Origin: JAKAXS01 sp965279065
GTDB taxonomy: Bacteria > Pseudomonadota > Alphaproteobacteria > Rhizobiales > Hyphomicrobiaceae
Direction of reading: 5' to 3'
DNA: 64,000 bases
Assembly: GCA_965279065.1 (NCBI GenBank)
Contig: OZ257134.1
Span: forward strand, 434,001 to 498,000
The position numbers were made by a program, and so were the translations under genes. Position 1 is the first letter of the stretch. Each line of letters starts with the position of its first letter. The notes under the pieces were generated by a model. That model ran no database searches and was not told the DNA's origin. It saw only the letters and a program-made list of their open reading frames with translations. This document shows, piece after piece, positions 35,066 to 43,564 of this stretch.

Positions 35066-36676
35066 CTAATGCCCCGCGCCCGCAGGAGCGGCAGCGGCTG
35101 GCTTGTTCATCATGAGCGCGAACAGCGCCAGCGTCGCGAACAGAACGCTGAGCACCAGGAACACGTCGGCGAACGACAGCACGTTCGCCTGCTTGCGCAC
35201 GATCATGCTCAGTCGCTTCAGCGCCGCCATGTCCGGATCGGCCAGCATCGTGCCCATCTGCGCGGTCAGGCCGTTGAGCATATCCTCCGCCTGCGCACGA
35301 CCCCAGGCGACGTTCTCGTGCAGCCGCGCCAGATGCAGGTCGAGCCGCTTGTTCAGCACCGTATTGATCACCGCCAGGCCCACGGCACCACCGAGATTGC
35401 GCGTCAGGTTGAACAGACCCGACGCGTTCTTCAACTGCTCCGGCGTCAGCGTGCCGAGCGCCAGGTTGTTGATCGGCACCATGCACAGCATCAGCGAGCA
35501 GCCGCGTAGGATCTGCGGCACCAGCAGCTCGTAGAAATCCCAGTCCGCGGTGATGCCGGACGCGATGTAGGTGCCGAGCGCGAAGCCCATGAAGCCGATC
35601 AGCATCATGATGCGCGGATCCATCACCTGCGACAGCCGTCCGCTGATCGGCGCCGTCAGGAACATCGCCACGCCGGTGACGAACATCGTCTCGCCGATCA
35701 TCAGCGCATCGTAGCCGCGCACCTGGCTGAGGTAGACGGGATAGAGGTACGTTAGCCCGTACAACCCGATGCCCATCACGAAACTGAAGGCCGAACCGAA
35801 CGCGAAGTTGCGGTCCTTGAACGCGCGAAGCTCCACGATCGGCTGCGCCGCCGTCAGTGCCCGCCAGAAGAAGATGATGGCACCCGTGAAGCACAGGAAC
35901 GCGAACGTGGCGATCGTGCTGTCGTCGAGCCAGTCGTAGCGCGGGCCCTCTTCGAGCACGTACTCCAGCGACCCCAGAAACACCGCCATCGACGCCAGGC
36001 CGATATAGTCGAAGCGCTTCAGCAGGCTGCGGTTCGGCTTGTCGAAGTCAACCAGCAGGAACACGGCGATCGTAACGCAGATGCCGGGCACCACGTTGAC
36101 GAGAAACAGCCAGTGCCACGAGAACGCGTTGCTGAGATAGCCGCCCACCGTCGGCCCGATCGTCGGCGCCAGCGTGGCCACGAGCCCGATCACCGGCGAG
36201 ACGATGGCGCGCTTGGAAGCCGGAAACAGCGAGAACGCCACGGCGAACACGCTCGGGATCATGCCGCCGCCGATGAAACCCTGGACGGCGCGGAACACGA
36301 TCATCTGGTCGATCGTCGTCGCCGTCGCGCACAGCGCGCTCGCCACCGTGAACCCGGCGGCCGCCGCCGTGAACAGCACGCGCGTCGACAGCGCCTGCGC
36401 TAAGAACCCCGACAGCGGGATCATCACCACTTCGGCGATGAGGTACGACGTCTGCACCCAGGCGATCTCGTCGGAGCTGGCCGACAGGCCCGCCTGAATC
36501 TCTGCCAGCGACGCCGAGACGATCTGGATGTCCAGGATCGCCATAAACATGCCGAACACCATCGCCAGGAAGCCGGCGAGCTGGCGTGGCGTGACGCCGA
36601 TCCATTCGAGCTTCCTGCCGCCGGCTGACGCGGGGGCGTCGAAGCCGCCGCTGGATGTCGTTGCTGATGATGCCAT
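35066..36676 (-). CDS. emrB: MFS multidrug transporter, DHA2 (EmrB/QacA) family
   Basis: 536 aa with 14 predicted membrane helices. N-terminal LDIQIVSASLAEIQAGL is the DHA2 motif in helix 1, and ALCATATTIDQMIVFRAVQG contains the conserved helix 4 region. It should be a proton-driven exporter of hydrophobic drugs working with the periplasmic adaptor encoded directly upstream. emrA precedes it by 50 bp on the same strand, and a TetR regulator is divergent. Substrates cannot be read from sequence. Confidence 0.92.
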   Translation of the reverse strand: MASSATTSSGGFDAPASAGGRKLEWIGVTPRQLAGFLAMVFGMFMAILDIQIVSASLAEIQAGLSASSDEIAWVQTSYLIAEVVMIPLSGFLAQALSTRVLFTAAAAGFTVASALCATATTIDQMIVFRAVQGFIGGGMIPSVFAVAFSLFPASKRAIVSPVIGLVATLAPTIGPTVGGYLSNAFSWHWLFLVNVVPGICVTIAVFLLVDFDKPNRSLLKRFDYIGLASMAVFLGSLEYVLEEGPRYDWLDDSTIATFAFLCFTGAIIFFWRALTAAQPIVELRAFKDRNFAFGSAFSFVMGIGLYGLTYLYPVYLSQVRGYDALMIGETMFVTGVAMFLTAPISGRLSQVMDPRIMMLIGFMGFALGTYIASGITADWDFYELLVPQILRGCSLMLCMVPINNLALGTLTPEQLKNASGLFNLTRNLGGAVGLAVINTVLNKRLDLHLARLHENVAWGRAQAEDMLNGLTAQMGTMLADPDMAALKRLSMIVRKQANVLSFADVFLVLSVLFATLALFALMMNKPAAAAPAGAGH

Positions 36677-36726
36677 GAGTCACCTCGATAGCAGCGCGGC
36701 TGTCCGCGCTGCCGGATGGGTGCAAG

Positions 36727-37965
36727 TTAGTTAGATGCGTGCTGGGTTGTCGTCGCCGGAGCCGTGCGCGTGTCGATGTCGACGATCACCGAAAGCCCCG
36801 GCCGCAGCTTGTCCTGCGCGTCATTCGCCGCGATCGCGATGCGCACGGGAACGCGCTGCACGATCTTGGTGAAGTTGCCCGTCGCGTTTTCCGGCGGCAG
36901 CAGCGAGAACATCGATCCTGAGGCCGGCGCCAGGCTTTCCACGGTGCCGGTGATCGCATCACCGTCGAGCGCATCGACATGCACCGTCACGGTCTGCCCC
37001 GGCACGACGTGCGCCAGCTGCGTCTCCTTGAGGTTGGCGTCGACATACACCTTGTCGAGCGGCACCACGGCGGCAAGGCGCTTGCCCGGTGTCACGTAGT
37101 CGCCGACCTGCACGCTCTTGTTGCCGACCACGCCGTCGAACGGCGCCTTGATGGTGGTGAACGACAGGTCGCGCTGCGCCTTGGCCAGCGCCACCTCCAG
37201 TTCCTTGACGACGCGCTGGGCTTCCGCCGTCTGCGCCTTCAGCACCCCGACGTTGGCGTCGGCCGATTGGATTGCCGCGTCCTGCGCCGTCACCTGCGCC
37301 TTGGCGCTGTCGCGCGCGGCGCGAGCGGCATCCAGCGTCGACTTGGAACTGTAGTCGCGCGCCGCCAGCGTATCGGTGCGGCTGAAGTCGGCCTCGGTGC
37401 GCACCAGCGTCGCCTTGGCGGCATCGAGCTGCGCACGCGCCTGCGCCGCGTTGGCCTCGGCGGCCGTCACCTGCGCGGCGAACGTGTCGAGCGAGCTCTT
37501 TTGCGTGGCGAGCTTGGCGGCCGCCTGATCGACGGCGAGCTGGAAGTCGCCCGCATCCAGCAGCACCAGCGTGTCGCCTTCCTTCACATGCTGGTTGGCA
37601 ACGATCGGCACCTCGGCCACGTGCGCGGCGATCTTCGGCGCGATGATCGACATGTCGGCTCCGACGTAGGCGTCGTCCGTCGAGACCATGAAGCGGCCCA
37701 CCGTCCAGTACCCGTAGCCGTACCAGCCCGCCGCCGCGAGCGCGACCAGCGCCGCGCCGATCAGCAACGGCTTCCGATTGCGCTTCGGCGGGGCCGTCGG
37801 CACCTGTGTGTCCTGAGAAGGAGCCGGCTCGCGCGCGACGGGCGCAGGCCGCGGTTCGATGTTCGGCACGTCTCTCTCGGCGCGGAGCTGCGCCAATTCC
37901 GCCTCGGCGAGCGGCTGCGCGGCGGCCATTTTCTTTGCGATTCTGCGAGCTTCGATGGTGGCCAT
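36727..37965 (-). CDS. emrA: HlyD/EmrA-type membrane fusion protein
   Basis: 412 aa. The ATG at 37965 has GGGGAGG about six bases upstream. A long polar N-terminus (1-70), one membrane helix (about 71-92, PLLIGAALVALAAAGWYGYG), then the fusion-protein body: lipoyl half-motifs near VSTDDAYVGADMSIIAPKI and FTTIKAPFDGVVGNKSVQVG, a coiled-coil hairpin between them (about 155-270) and beta-barrel VYVDANLKETQLAHVVPG. It links the EmrB-type pump to an outer-membrane channel. It is the first gene of the efflux operon. Confidence 0.92.
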   Translation of the reverse strand: MATIEARRIAKKMAAAQPLAEAELAQLRAERDVPNIEPRPAPVAREPAPSQDTQVPTAPPKRNRKPLLIGAALVALAAAGWYGYGYWTVGRFMVSTDDAYVGADMSIIAPKIAAHVAEVPIVANQHVKEGDTLVLLDAGDFQLAVDQAAAKLATQKSSLDTFAAQVTAAEANAAQARAQLDAAKATLVRTEADFSRTDTLAARDYSSKSTLDAARAARDSAKAQVTAQDAAIQSADANVGVLKAQTAEAQRVVKELEVALAKAQRDLSFTTIKAPFDGVVGNKSVQVGDYVTPGKRLAAVVPLDKVYVDANLKETQLAHVVPGQTVTVHVDALDGDAITGTVESLAPASGSMFSLLPPENATGNFTKIVQRVPVRIAIAANDAQDKLRPGLSVIVDIDTRTAPATTTQHASN

Positions 37966-37998
37966 GACGGCCCTCCCCAACTTAAATCTGTAAGCAAA

Positions 37999-38074
37999 CT
38001 AAACCGTACGGTTCAGTCGAGTCTTGACATACACCCGCGGCTCAGCGATATCAAGATCAAACTGAACGGTTTAG
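37999..38074. promoter_or_regulatory. TetR operator pair and promoter between emrA and tetR genes
   Basis: Site 1 is CTAAACCGTACGGTTCAG (37999-38016), an 18-bp palindrome with one mismatched pair around a perfect AACCGTACGGTT core. Site 2 is CTGAACGGTTTAG (38062-38074). They share half-sites CTRAAC / GTTYAG. A plus-strand -35 TTGACA (38024-38029) sits between them. Binding should repress both the regulator gene and the efflux operon. Confidence 0.7.
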
Positions 38075-38121
38075 TTCACGTATGCGTCAAGTTGTCCAAC
38101 TGGGCAAGGAAGCGCTGACAG

Positions 38122-38817
38122 ATGGATCAGATGAAAGCCCCAGCAGCAGTTGCCGATCGCAGCCCGGACGCGGAAGAGGCACCCCGCCGTGGTGGCCGCA
38201 TGCCCGCCGGCACGGACCCCCAGAAGCGCCACCAGATCATCGAAGGCGCCGGCAGGATATTCACCGCGGTGGGCTACGACGCCGCCAGCATGAGCGACGT
38301 CGCCCGCGAAGCCGATGTCTCCAAGGCGACGCTCTACGTCTACTTCCCCAACAAGGAAAAGTTGTTCGCGGCCATTTGCGGTGAGAAGCGAGACCGCAAC
38401 ATTTCCGAAGTGCTGGCCACGCTCGATCGCACTCGCCCGATCGATGAGATGCTGCTGGAGTTCGGCTCCGAGCTGGTGCGCCGCGTGTCGGTGCCGCACG
38501 TCATGGCCGCGCACCGCATCGTTATCGGTGTCGCCGAGCGCATGCCGGACGTCGGGCAGGAGTTCTTCGAGGCCGGTCCCATGCGTCTCGCGACAGAACT
38601 GGCCGCGTATCTCCGGCATCACGCCGATGCCGGTCGCCTGCAGATTGACGACGCCTTCCTGACGGCCGCGCAGTTCCTGGAACTTTGCCTCGCCACGATA
38701 TTTCGGCCGAGGCTCTACGCCGCGCGGCCCGACCCCGCCAGCGAGGAAGAAATCGCCAAGGTCGTCGGCTCCGCCGTAAGGGTTCTGCTCGCAGCCTACG
38801 GCACCGGCAAGTCTTGA
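38122..38817 (+). CDS. TetR/AcrR family transcriptional repressor
   Basis: 231 aa. A polar N-terminal extension (1-33) precedes the DNA-binding domain (about 35-82): RHQIIEGAGRIFTAVGYDAA then MSDVAREADVSKATLYVYF and the NKEKLF turn. The rest (about 90-225) is the helical ligand-binding and dimer domain. It is divergent from emrAB and overlaps the operator pair, so it is the likely local repressor, released by pump substrates. It appears to be a single gene. Confidence 0.93.
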   Translation: MDQMKAPAAVADRSPDAEEAPRRGGRMPAGTDPQKRHQIIEGAGRIFTAVGYDAASMSDVAREADVSKATLYVYFPNKEKLFAAICGEKRDRNISEVLATLDRTRPIDEMLLEFGSELVRRVSVPHVMAAHRIVIGVAERMPDVGQEFFEAGPMRLATELAAYLRHHADAGRLQIDDAFLTAAQFLELCLATIFRPRLYAARPDPASEEEIAKVVGSAVRVLLAAYGTGKS

Positions 38818-38837
38818 TCGCAGCCACCCCCACCGAC

Positions 38838-38947
38838 GTCATCCCCGGACTTGTTCCGGGGATCCCGCGTGCAGCACGCGTGACATTCAAAGGCTGGATG
38901 TCGTACCCGGCCGAGAACGGGATCCTCGGGACAAGCCCGAGGATGAC
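38838..38947. repeat. Double-hairpin repeat (GTCATCCYCGG family), copy 3
   Basis: 110 bp with left arm GTCATCCCCGGACTTGTTCC and the right arm ending GGACAAGCCCGAGGATGAC. It lies between the convergent tetR and FTR1 genes, so it can serve as an end structure for both. Confidence 0.9.
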
Positions 38948-38982
38948 ACCCTAAGAGAACGTGTCGTCACGTAGGCTTATCG

Positions 38983-39819
38983 CTACCGCGAAGCCGCAGC
39001 CGGCGTCATCGCCGCTGTCCGCTTGGCACGTCGCGACAGCGCGACGATCGCGACGATCGTCCCGGCATACGCTGCGAACTCCAGCGCGCCCGGCGTGTCG
39101 CGATAGCCGAGCAGCACGCGCAACACGCGCCCCACCATGCCGTCCTCCCGCAGCAGCCACGAACTGTCCCACAGGGTCTGGTTGAGACCGGCCGCAATCA
39201 GCCCCGCGTTCGACAACTGGTGCACGCACTCCGCCGCCAGCCCGGCCGCGACGAGCGTCACCAGCACGCCGGTCGTCGAGAACAGATGCCGGATCGGTAT
39301 CGCTGTCAGTCCGAAGTAGAGAGCCGCCGAGGCCACGGCGCCCAGCAGCAGCCCGGCCACCGAGCCAAGCGCCACGTTGATCGCCGTGTCCGCATGCTGA
39401 AGCGCGATGCCCGCCAGGAACAGCACCACCTCGCTGCCCTCGCGCAGCACGGCCATCGCCGTGACGATGCCGAGCGCCGTCACGGATTGCGAACCCGCCG
39501 CCACCGCGTGCCCGACTTGGCGCAGATGCGCCGTCATCTCGCGCGCGTGCTGCGCCATCCACACCACGTGCCACGTCAGCATCACCACCGCGAATGCCAG
39601 CACCGCAGCCGTGAACAACTCCTGTCCGCGGCCGTCGAACGCCGCGGAGATCTGCGTGGCGAATGCCGCCACCACGATCGCTCCCGCCACGCCGGCCAGC
39701 ACGCCGAGCGCCACGGCCCGGCCTCGCCCGGCCACGCCCTTCGACGCGGCCAGCACGACGCCGATGATGAGGCCCGCTTCCAGAACCTCGCGGAAGACGA
39801 TGATGAGCGCTGCGATCAC
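38983..39819 (-). CDS. FTR1 family iron permease (EfeU-like)
   Basis: 278 aa with seven predicted membrane helices. The two iron-binding REXXE motifs are intact: REVLE (10-14) and REGSE (126-130). It should import ferric iron, as in Ftr1 and EfeU. It lies 3 bp downstream of a cupredoxin-domain gene on the same strand, making a two-gene iron uptake unit; no EfeB peroxidase or full-length EfeO is present, so it is a reduced version of the EfeUOB system. Confidence 0.9.
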   Translation of the reverse strand: MIAALIIVFREVLEAGLIIGVVLAASKGVAGRGRAVALGVLAGVAGAIVVAAFATQISAAFDGRGQELFTAAVLAFAVVMLTWHVVWMAQHAREMTAHLRQVGHAVAAGSQSVTALGIVTAMAVLREGSEVVLFLAGIALQHADTAINVALGSVAGLLLGAVASAALYFGLTAIPIRHLFSTTGVLVTLVAAGLAAECVHQLSNAGLIAAGLNQTLWDSSWLLREDGMVGRVLRVLLGYRDTPGALEFAAYAGTIVAIVALSRRAKRTAAMTPAAASR

Positions 39820-39822
39820 GGG

Positions 39823-40182
39823 TTACTCGGCGACGACTTTGCCTTGCGCGGTATCCTCGTGATACTCGCCGAAGAACTTGTACTCGCCCTTGGCTAACGG
39901 CTGCAGCCGGATGATGGCTTGGTCGTGGGGCGCGATCAGCTTTTCAAACTTGAGCGGGTGGCTCTCGAACTCCTCCACGTCGTCGTCCAGGTTCTTGACG
40001 GTCAGCTTGATCGCCTGGCCCGCCGGCACCATGACGGTGGCTGGCTGGAACTTGTGATCCTTGATGGCGATCTCGACATCGAGTTCGGCCGCCCGCCCGA
40101 CCGGAGCCCCCGCCATGAGGGCCGTCGCGCCGACGGCAACCGCCGCTGTATAGAGCAATGTGATTGAACGGAATTTCGACAT
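39823..40182 (-). CDS. Periplasmic cupredoxin-domain protein, partner of FTR1
   Basis: 119 aa. The start ATG 40182 has AGGAG seven bases upstream; the longer open frame is not protein-like. Signal peptide about 1-28 (LLYTAAVAVGATALMAG, cleavage after GRAAE). The mature part is a small cupredoxin-like beta barrel with VEIAIKDHKFQPATVMVPAG, FESHPLKFEKLI and GEYKFFGEYHEDTAQG. The type-1 copper ligand set (Cys, Met) is absent; it matches the cupredoxin module of EfeO-type proteins that hand iron to the permease. Confidence 0.85.
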   Translation of the reverse strand: MSKFRSITLLYTAAVAVGATALMAGAPVGRAAELDVEIAIKDHKFQPATVMVPAGQAIKLTVKNLDDDVEEFESHPLKFEKLIAPHDQAIIRLQPLAKGEYKFFGEYHEDTAQGKVVAE

Positions 40183-40576
40183 CGAGGCGCTCCTGGCAGA
40201 CATCTGATCTGTGAAGATCGGTCTATAAGTCTGACACGAGAAGTAAAGTTTCAATCGTGTAACGAATGCCGCTGACGCCGCCGCGCAATCCGACGGACCG
40301 GGGTGCCCGCCCGCGTGGCCAGAACGTGGGTGTGTGGTCTCCACACATTCAACGTCATCCCCGGACTTGTTCCGGGGATCCCGGCTGCAGTCCGCGCGGC
40401 ATTCAGCCGCTCGATTTCGAGGCCAGCCGAGAGCGGGATCCTCGGGACAAGCCCGAGGATGACGAGCCGCAAGGCCAACCACGACTCGTCTCAACCGCAC
40501 GACGCATGATGCTGGCACACACTGCGGACGACAGCTGCGCCAACATCCTCTTGATCGAGCAATCTGCGGCGCCAAG
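40183..40576. other. Intergenic region upstream of the cupredoxin gene
   Basis: 394 bp with a double-hairpin repeat (40354-40463) as the only clear element. The promoter of the iron uptake pair must lie in 40190-40350. I could not support a Fur, RirA or Irr box by eye. Confidence 0.4.
40354..40463. repeat. Double-hairpin repeat (GTCATCCYCGG family), copy 4
   Basis: 110 bp. The left arm is identical to copy 3 (GTCATCCCCGGACTTGTTCC) and the right arm ends GACAAGCCCGAGGATGAC. It sits between the carboxylesterase stop codon and the iron uptake pair. Confidence 0.9.
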
Positions 40577-42130
40577 CTACGGCCTTGCGAAAAGGTCGAC
40601 CACTTTCGTCGCGCCCTTCAGCACGTCGAGCCGCACCTTCATGAAGTTGCGGCGTTGCGCGATCGCCTCGGGCCCGAAGATCATCGTCCGGTCGCGCAGG
40701 ATGCGGTCGCTCTGCCAGTCCGGAACGCCCTGGGCGGCCGGCGCGCCGTCGCGGGCAAAGGCGAACAGCAAGTCAGAGGCCTGCCGCGCTATCGCGCGAT
40801 CCTTCTCGGTCAGGTCCGGCGCCGTGGCCTCGTAGATCCCGGCCGTATCGAGAAAGAACGCGATGTCAGCGCCATGCCCCACGCCGTTGGGATGCCGGTC
40901 CCGCGTCTTCTCCGGCACATAGTCGAAATAGTAGCGCCACGTCGGCGCCAGTTTCGCGTGCCGGTCCGCCGTCCAGCGCGTGTTCATCGTGAACACGATG
41001 TCGCGCAGCGCCTGGCGCGCCATCTCGTCGCCACTGACGCCCGGATAGAGCGCGCCGAGCGCAAAGCCAGCGACGCCGAGCTTCTTGACGATCGCCGCCG
41101 GGTCGAGCCCGAAGCCGGCCAGCACGCTGACGTCGTCGCTGGTGTTGCCGATGATCAGTGGCAGCTTGGCCTCTTTCCCTGCCGTGAACGTGTCCACGAT
41201 CGTCTTCGGCAGCACGTCGTCGCCGACGATGCCCACCGGGCCGAGCCCCGCCTCCGTGTCGGCGATGTCGCCGAACTTTTCCGCCGGCACGCGCCGCAGA
41301 TCCGCGAGCGAGGCATTCGCCCCGTCGAGCCCCACGCCCTTGGCGACCGCGGCGCCGACGAGCCGCGCCTTCTCCGGCTTCACGTCCGGCAGAATGTAGA
41401 CGCTCATCGCCACGCCGCGGCTGAACAGCCCGCGCGCCAGCGGCGAGGCATACAGCGCCAGCACGCTCTTGCCGCCCGCCGACTGCCCCATGATCGTGAC
41501 GTTGTCCGCGTCGCCGCCGAACGCCGCGATATTCGCCTGCACCCATTTCAGCGCCGCGATCTGGTCGAGCAGCCCGAAGTTGCTCGGCCCCTTCGGCCGC
41601 GCCTTGTCGAGTGCCGGGTGCGCGAAGAATCCCAGCGGGCCCAGGCGATAGTTGATGCTGACGAACACCGCGCCCTTCTTGGCCATCGGCGCACCGTCGT
41701 AGATCGGCATGCCGCCCGCCCCGAACACGAACGCCCCGCCGTGAATCCACACGATGACGGGAAGCTTCGCCTTCGCCCCCGTCTTCGGCGTCCACACGTT
41801 GAGATACAGGCAATCCTCGCTGAGCCGCCCGGGATCGCCACCGTTCTCCGCCGACAGCCCCGGCTTCTGGATGCAGGCATCGCCGTATTTGTCGGCGCGC
41901 CTCTCGCCGGACCATGCCTTGACCGGCTTCGGCTCCGCCCACCTAAGGTCGCGGACGGGCGGCGCCGCGAACGGAATTCCCTTGAACGACGCAATGCCAT
42001 CTTTCGCGACACCAATGACGATGCCCGCCTTGGTCTTGATCCGAGTGTCGGGCGCTGCCTGCGCCGGCATCGCTGACAAGCCGGTCACGAGCAAAGACAA
42101 GCAGAACACGACGCGCTGAAACCACCCCAT
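40577..42130 (-). CDS. Exported carboxylesterase, type B
   Basis: 517 aa. Signal peptide about 1-26 (VVFCLSLLVTGLSAMPAQA). Carboxylesterase motifs: FKGIPFAAPPVRDLRW near the N-terminus, EDCLYLNVW, the oxyanion hole IHGGAFVFG, the nucleophile Ser in IMGQSAGGKSV, an acid in SDDVSVLAGF and His in NGVGHGADIAFF. It hydrolyses carboxylic esters in the periplasm; the true substrate is unknown. It is a single gene. Confidence 0.93.
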   Translation of the reverse strand: MGWFQRVVFCLSLLVTGLSAMPAQAAPDTRIKTKAGIVIGVAKDGIASFKGIPFAAPPVRDLRWAEPKPVKAWSGERRADKYGDACIQKPGLSAENGGDPGRLSEDCLYLNVWTPKTGAKAKLPVIVWIHGGAFVFGAGGMPIYDGAPMAKKGAVFVSINYRLGPLGFFAHPALDKARPKGPSNFGLLDQIAALKWVQANIAAFGGDADNVTIMGQSAGGKSVLALYASPLARGLFSRGVAMSVYILPDVKPEKARLVGAAVAKGVGLDGANASLADLRRVPAEKFGDIADTEAGLGPVGIVGDDVLPKTIVDTFTAGKEAKLPLIIGNTSDDVSVLAGFGLDPAAIVKKLGVAGFALGALYPGVSGDEMARQALRDIVFTMNTRWTADRHAKLAPTWRYYFDYVPEKTRDRHPNGVGHGADIAFFLDTAGIYEATAPDLTEKDRAIARQASDLLFAFARDGAPAAQGVPDWQSDRILRDRTMIFGPEAIAQRRNFMKVRLDVLKGATKVVDLFARP

Positions 42131-42254
42131 GGTCTAAACTCCCACCGCCCAGAATACGCGTTGCTACCATGCGGTTCGACATGGCGTGTAGCGGCGTGTC
42201 CAAACAAAAGCGGGGGCTCGGGGTGTCCCCCGAACAGGGCGCGGGGCCATGGCC

Positions 42255-43361
42255 CTACCCAGGCCGCGCCAGCACGCCGCCCGTCATCGGCGCGGGCACG
42301 CCCGTCGTCCCCGGGAACGTGATCGGCAGCCCCTTCAGCGAGCGCACGGCCAGATAGGCCCACGCCTCCGCCTCGATACTGTCGCCGTTAAGGCCGATGT
42401 CCTCCGCCGACAGCACCGGCGCGCTGAGGTGGCGGCGCAGCAGCTCCATCACGAAGCCGTTGTGCCGCCCGCCGCCACAGATCACCCACGCCTTCGGCGG
42501 CTCCGGCATCAGCGACACGCTGCGCGCCACTGCCACCACCGTGACCTGCGCCAGCGTCGCCGCGCCGTCCGCCGTCGCCAGCCCGTCCAGCGGCCGCAGC
42601 GTGAAGTCGTAGCGGTCGAGCGACTTCGGCGCCGCCTGCTGCAGATACGGATGCTTGAGGTAGACCGACAGCCGGTCGATATCGACGTGGCCGGTTCGCG
42701 CCAGCGCGCCGTCGCGATCGTACGGCTCGTTCGACTGGCGCGACACCCAATCGTCCATCAGCGCGTTGCCCGGCCCCGTATCGAATGCCAGGATGTCCCC
42801 GCCGTCACCGATCCCCGCGCCAATCCACGTCACGTTGGCGACGCCACCGATGTTGAGGATGGCCACGGGCCGCTCGGAGAGCTTGGCCGCGAACGCCCGG
42901 TGATACGCCGATGCCAGTGGCGCCCCCTGCCCGCCCGCCGCGATGTCGGCGGCCCGCATGTCGTAAACCACCGGCACGCCCGTCAGCCGCGCCAGCAGCG
43001 CGCCGTCGCCCAGCTGAACCGTCAGCCGTTCCTGCGCCCGATGCAGCACCGTCTGCCCATGAAAGCCGATGACGTCCACGCTGGCGGCATCGATGCCGTT
43101 CTGAGCCAGGAAATCCTGCACGAGCTGCGCGTGCAGCTCCGTCAGCTGTTGCTCGATGCGCCCCAATGTTCCCGGCCGCTCGTCGCGGTCCAGCATGCGC
43201 GAGGCTTCCACCATCGCCGCCGCCAGGCCCTCGCGTTCGCTGGCCGTATACTGCCGGCTGCCCGCGAAGCGCCGCGTCACGGCGGCCTCTCCGTCGGTCT
43301 CGATGAGGGCGATATCGATGCCGTCCATCGACGTCCCGCTCATCATCCCAATCGCACGCAT
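42255..43361 (-). CDS. anmK: Anhydro-N-acetylmuramic acid kinase
   Basis: 368 aa. AnmK phosphorylates and opens the anhydro ring of anhMurNAc from wall turnover. MMSGTSMDGIDIALIETDG at the N-terminus is the nucleotide-binding signature, with IGFHGQTVLHR, ILNIGGVANVTW, FDTGPGNALMDDW and the C-terminal ICGGGRHN and LNGDSIEAEAWAYLA. The start ATG 43361 is used; 53 codons upstream are open but not protein-like. It is divergent from tyrS, a pairing found often in alphaproteobacteria. Confidence 0.95.
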   Translation of the reverse strand: MRAIGMMSGTSMDGIDIALIETDGEAAVTRRFAGSRQYTASEREGLAAAMVEASRMLDRDERPGTLGRIEQQLTELHAQLVQDFLAQNGIDAASVDVIGFHGQTVLHRAQERLTVQLGDGALLARLTGVPVVYDMRAADIAAGGQGAPLASAYHRAFAAKLSERPVAILNIGGVANVTWIGAGIGDGGDILAFDTGPGNALMDDWVSRQSNEPYDRDGALARTGHVDIDRLSVYLKHPYLQQAAPKSLDRYDFTLRPLDGLATADGAATLAQVTVVAVARSVSLMPEPPKAWVICGGGRHNGFVMELLRRHLSAPVLSAEDIGLNGDSIEAEAWAYLAVRSLKGLPITFPGTTGVPAPMTGGVLARPG

Positions 43362-43440
43362 CACCGGGCTCACCTTGAACTTTCCTGTTGTGGGGGGTAT
43401 CCCGACGGGCCGGACCCTGCGCCGGCATTCAAATCCTAAA

Positions 43441-43484
43441 GTGCTTCCGGACAAAGTGTGAAGCGGTTTTCCGAAAAGAAGCAC
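43441..43484. repeat. Short palindromic repeat GTGCTTCCGG...GAAGCAC, copy 1
   Basis: The ends GTGCTTC and GAAGCAC are inverted. The core AAGTGTGAAGCGGTTTTCCG is shared with the copy at 51501-51544. Repeats of this form are frequent in Rhizobiales. It lies in the anmK-tyrS divergent region. Confidence 0.85.
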
Positions 43485-43564
43485 GGCGAAACAAGCAGCT
43501 AGAGACTTTTCGCGATTCAACGAAAAGCGGAAAGTCTCCAGCCAGTCAACAAAGCAATCCCGGC

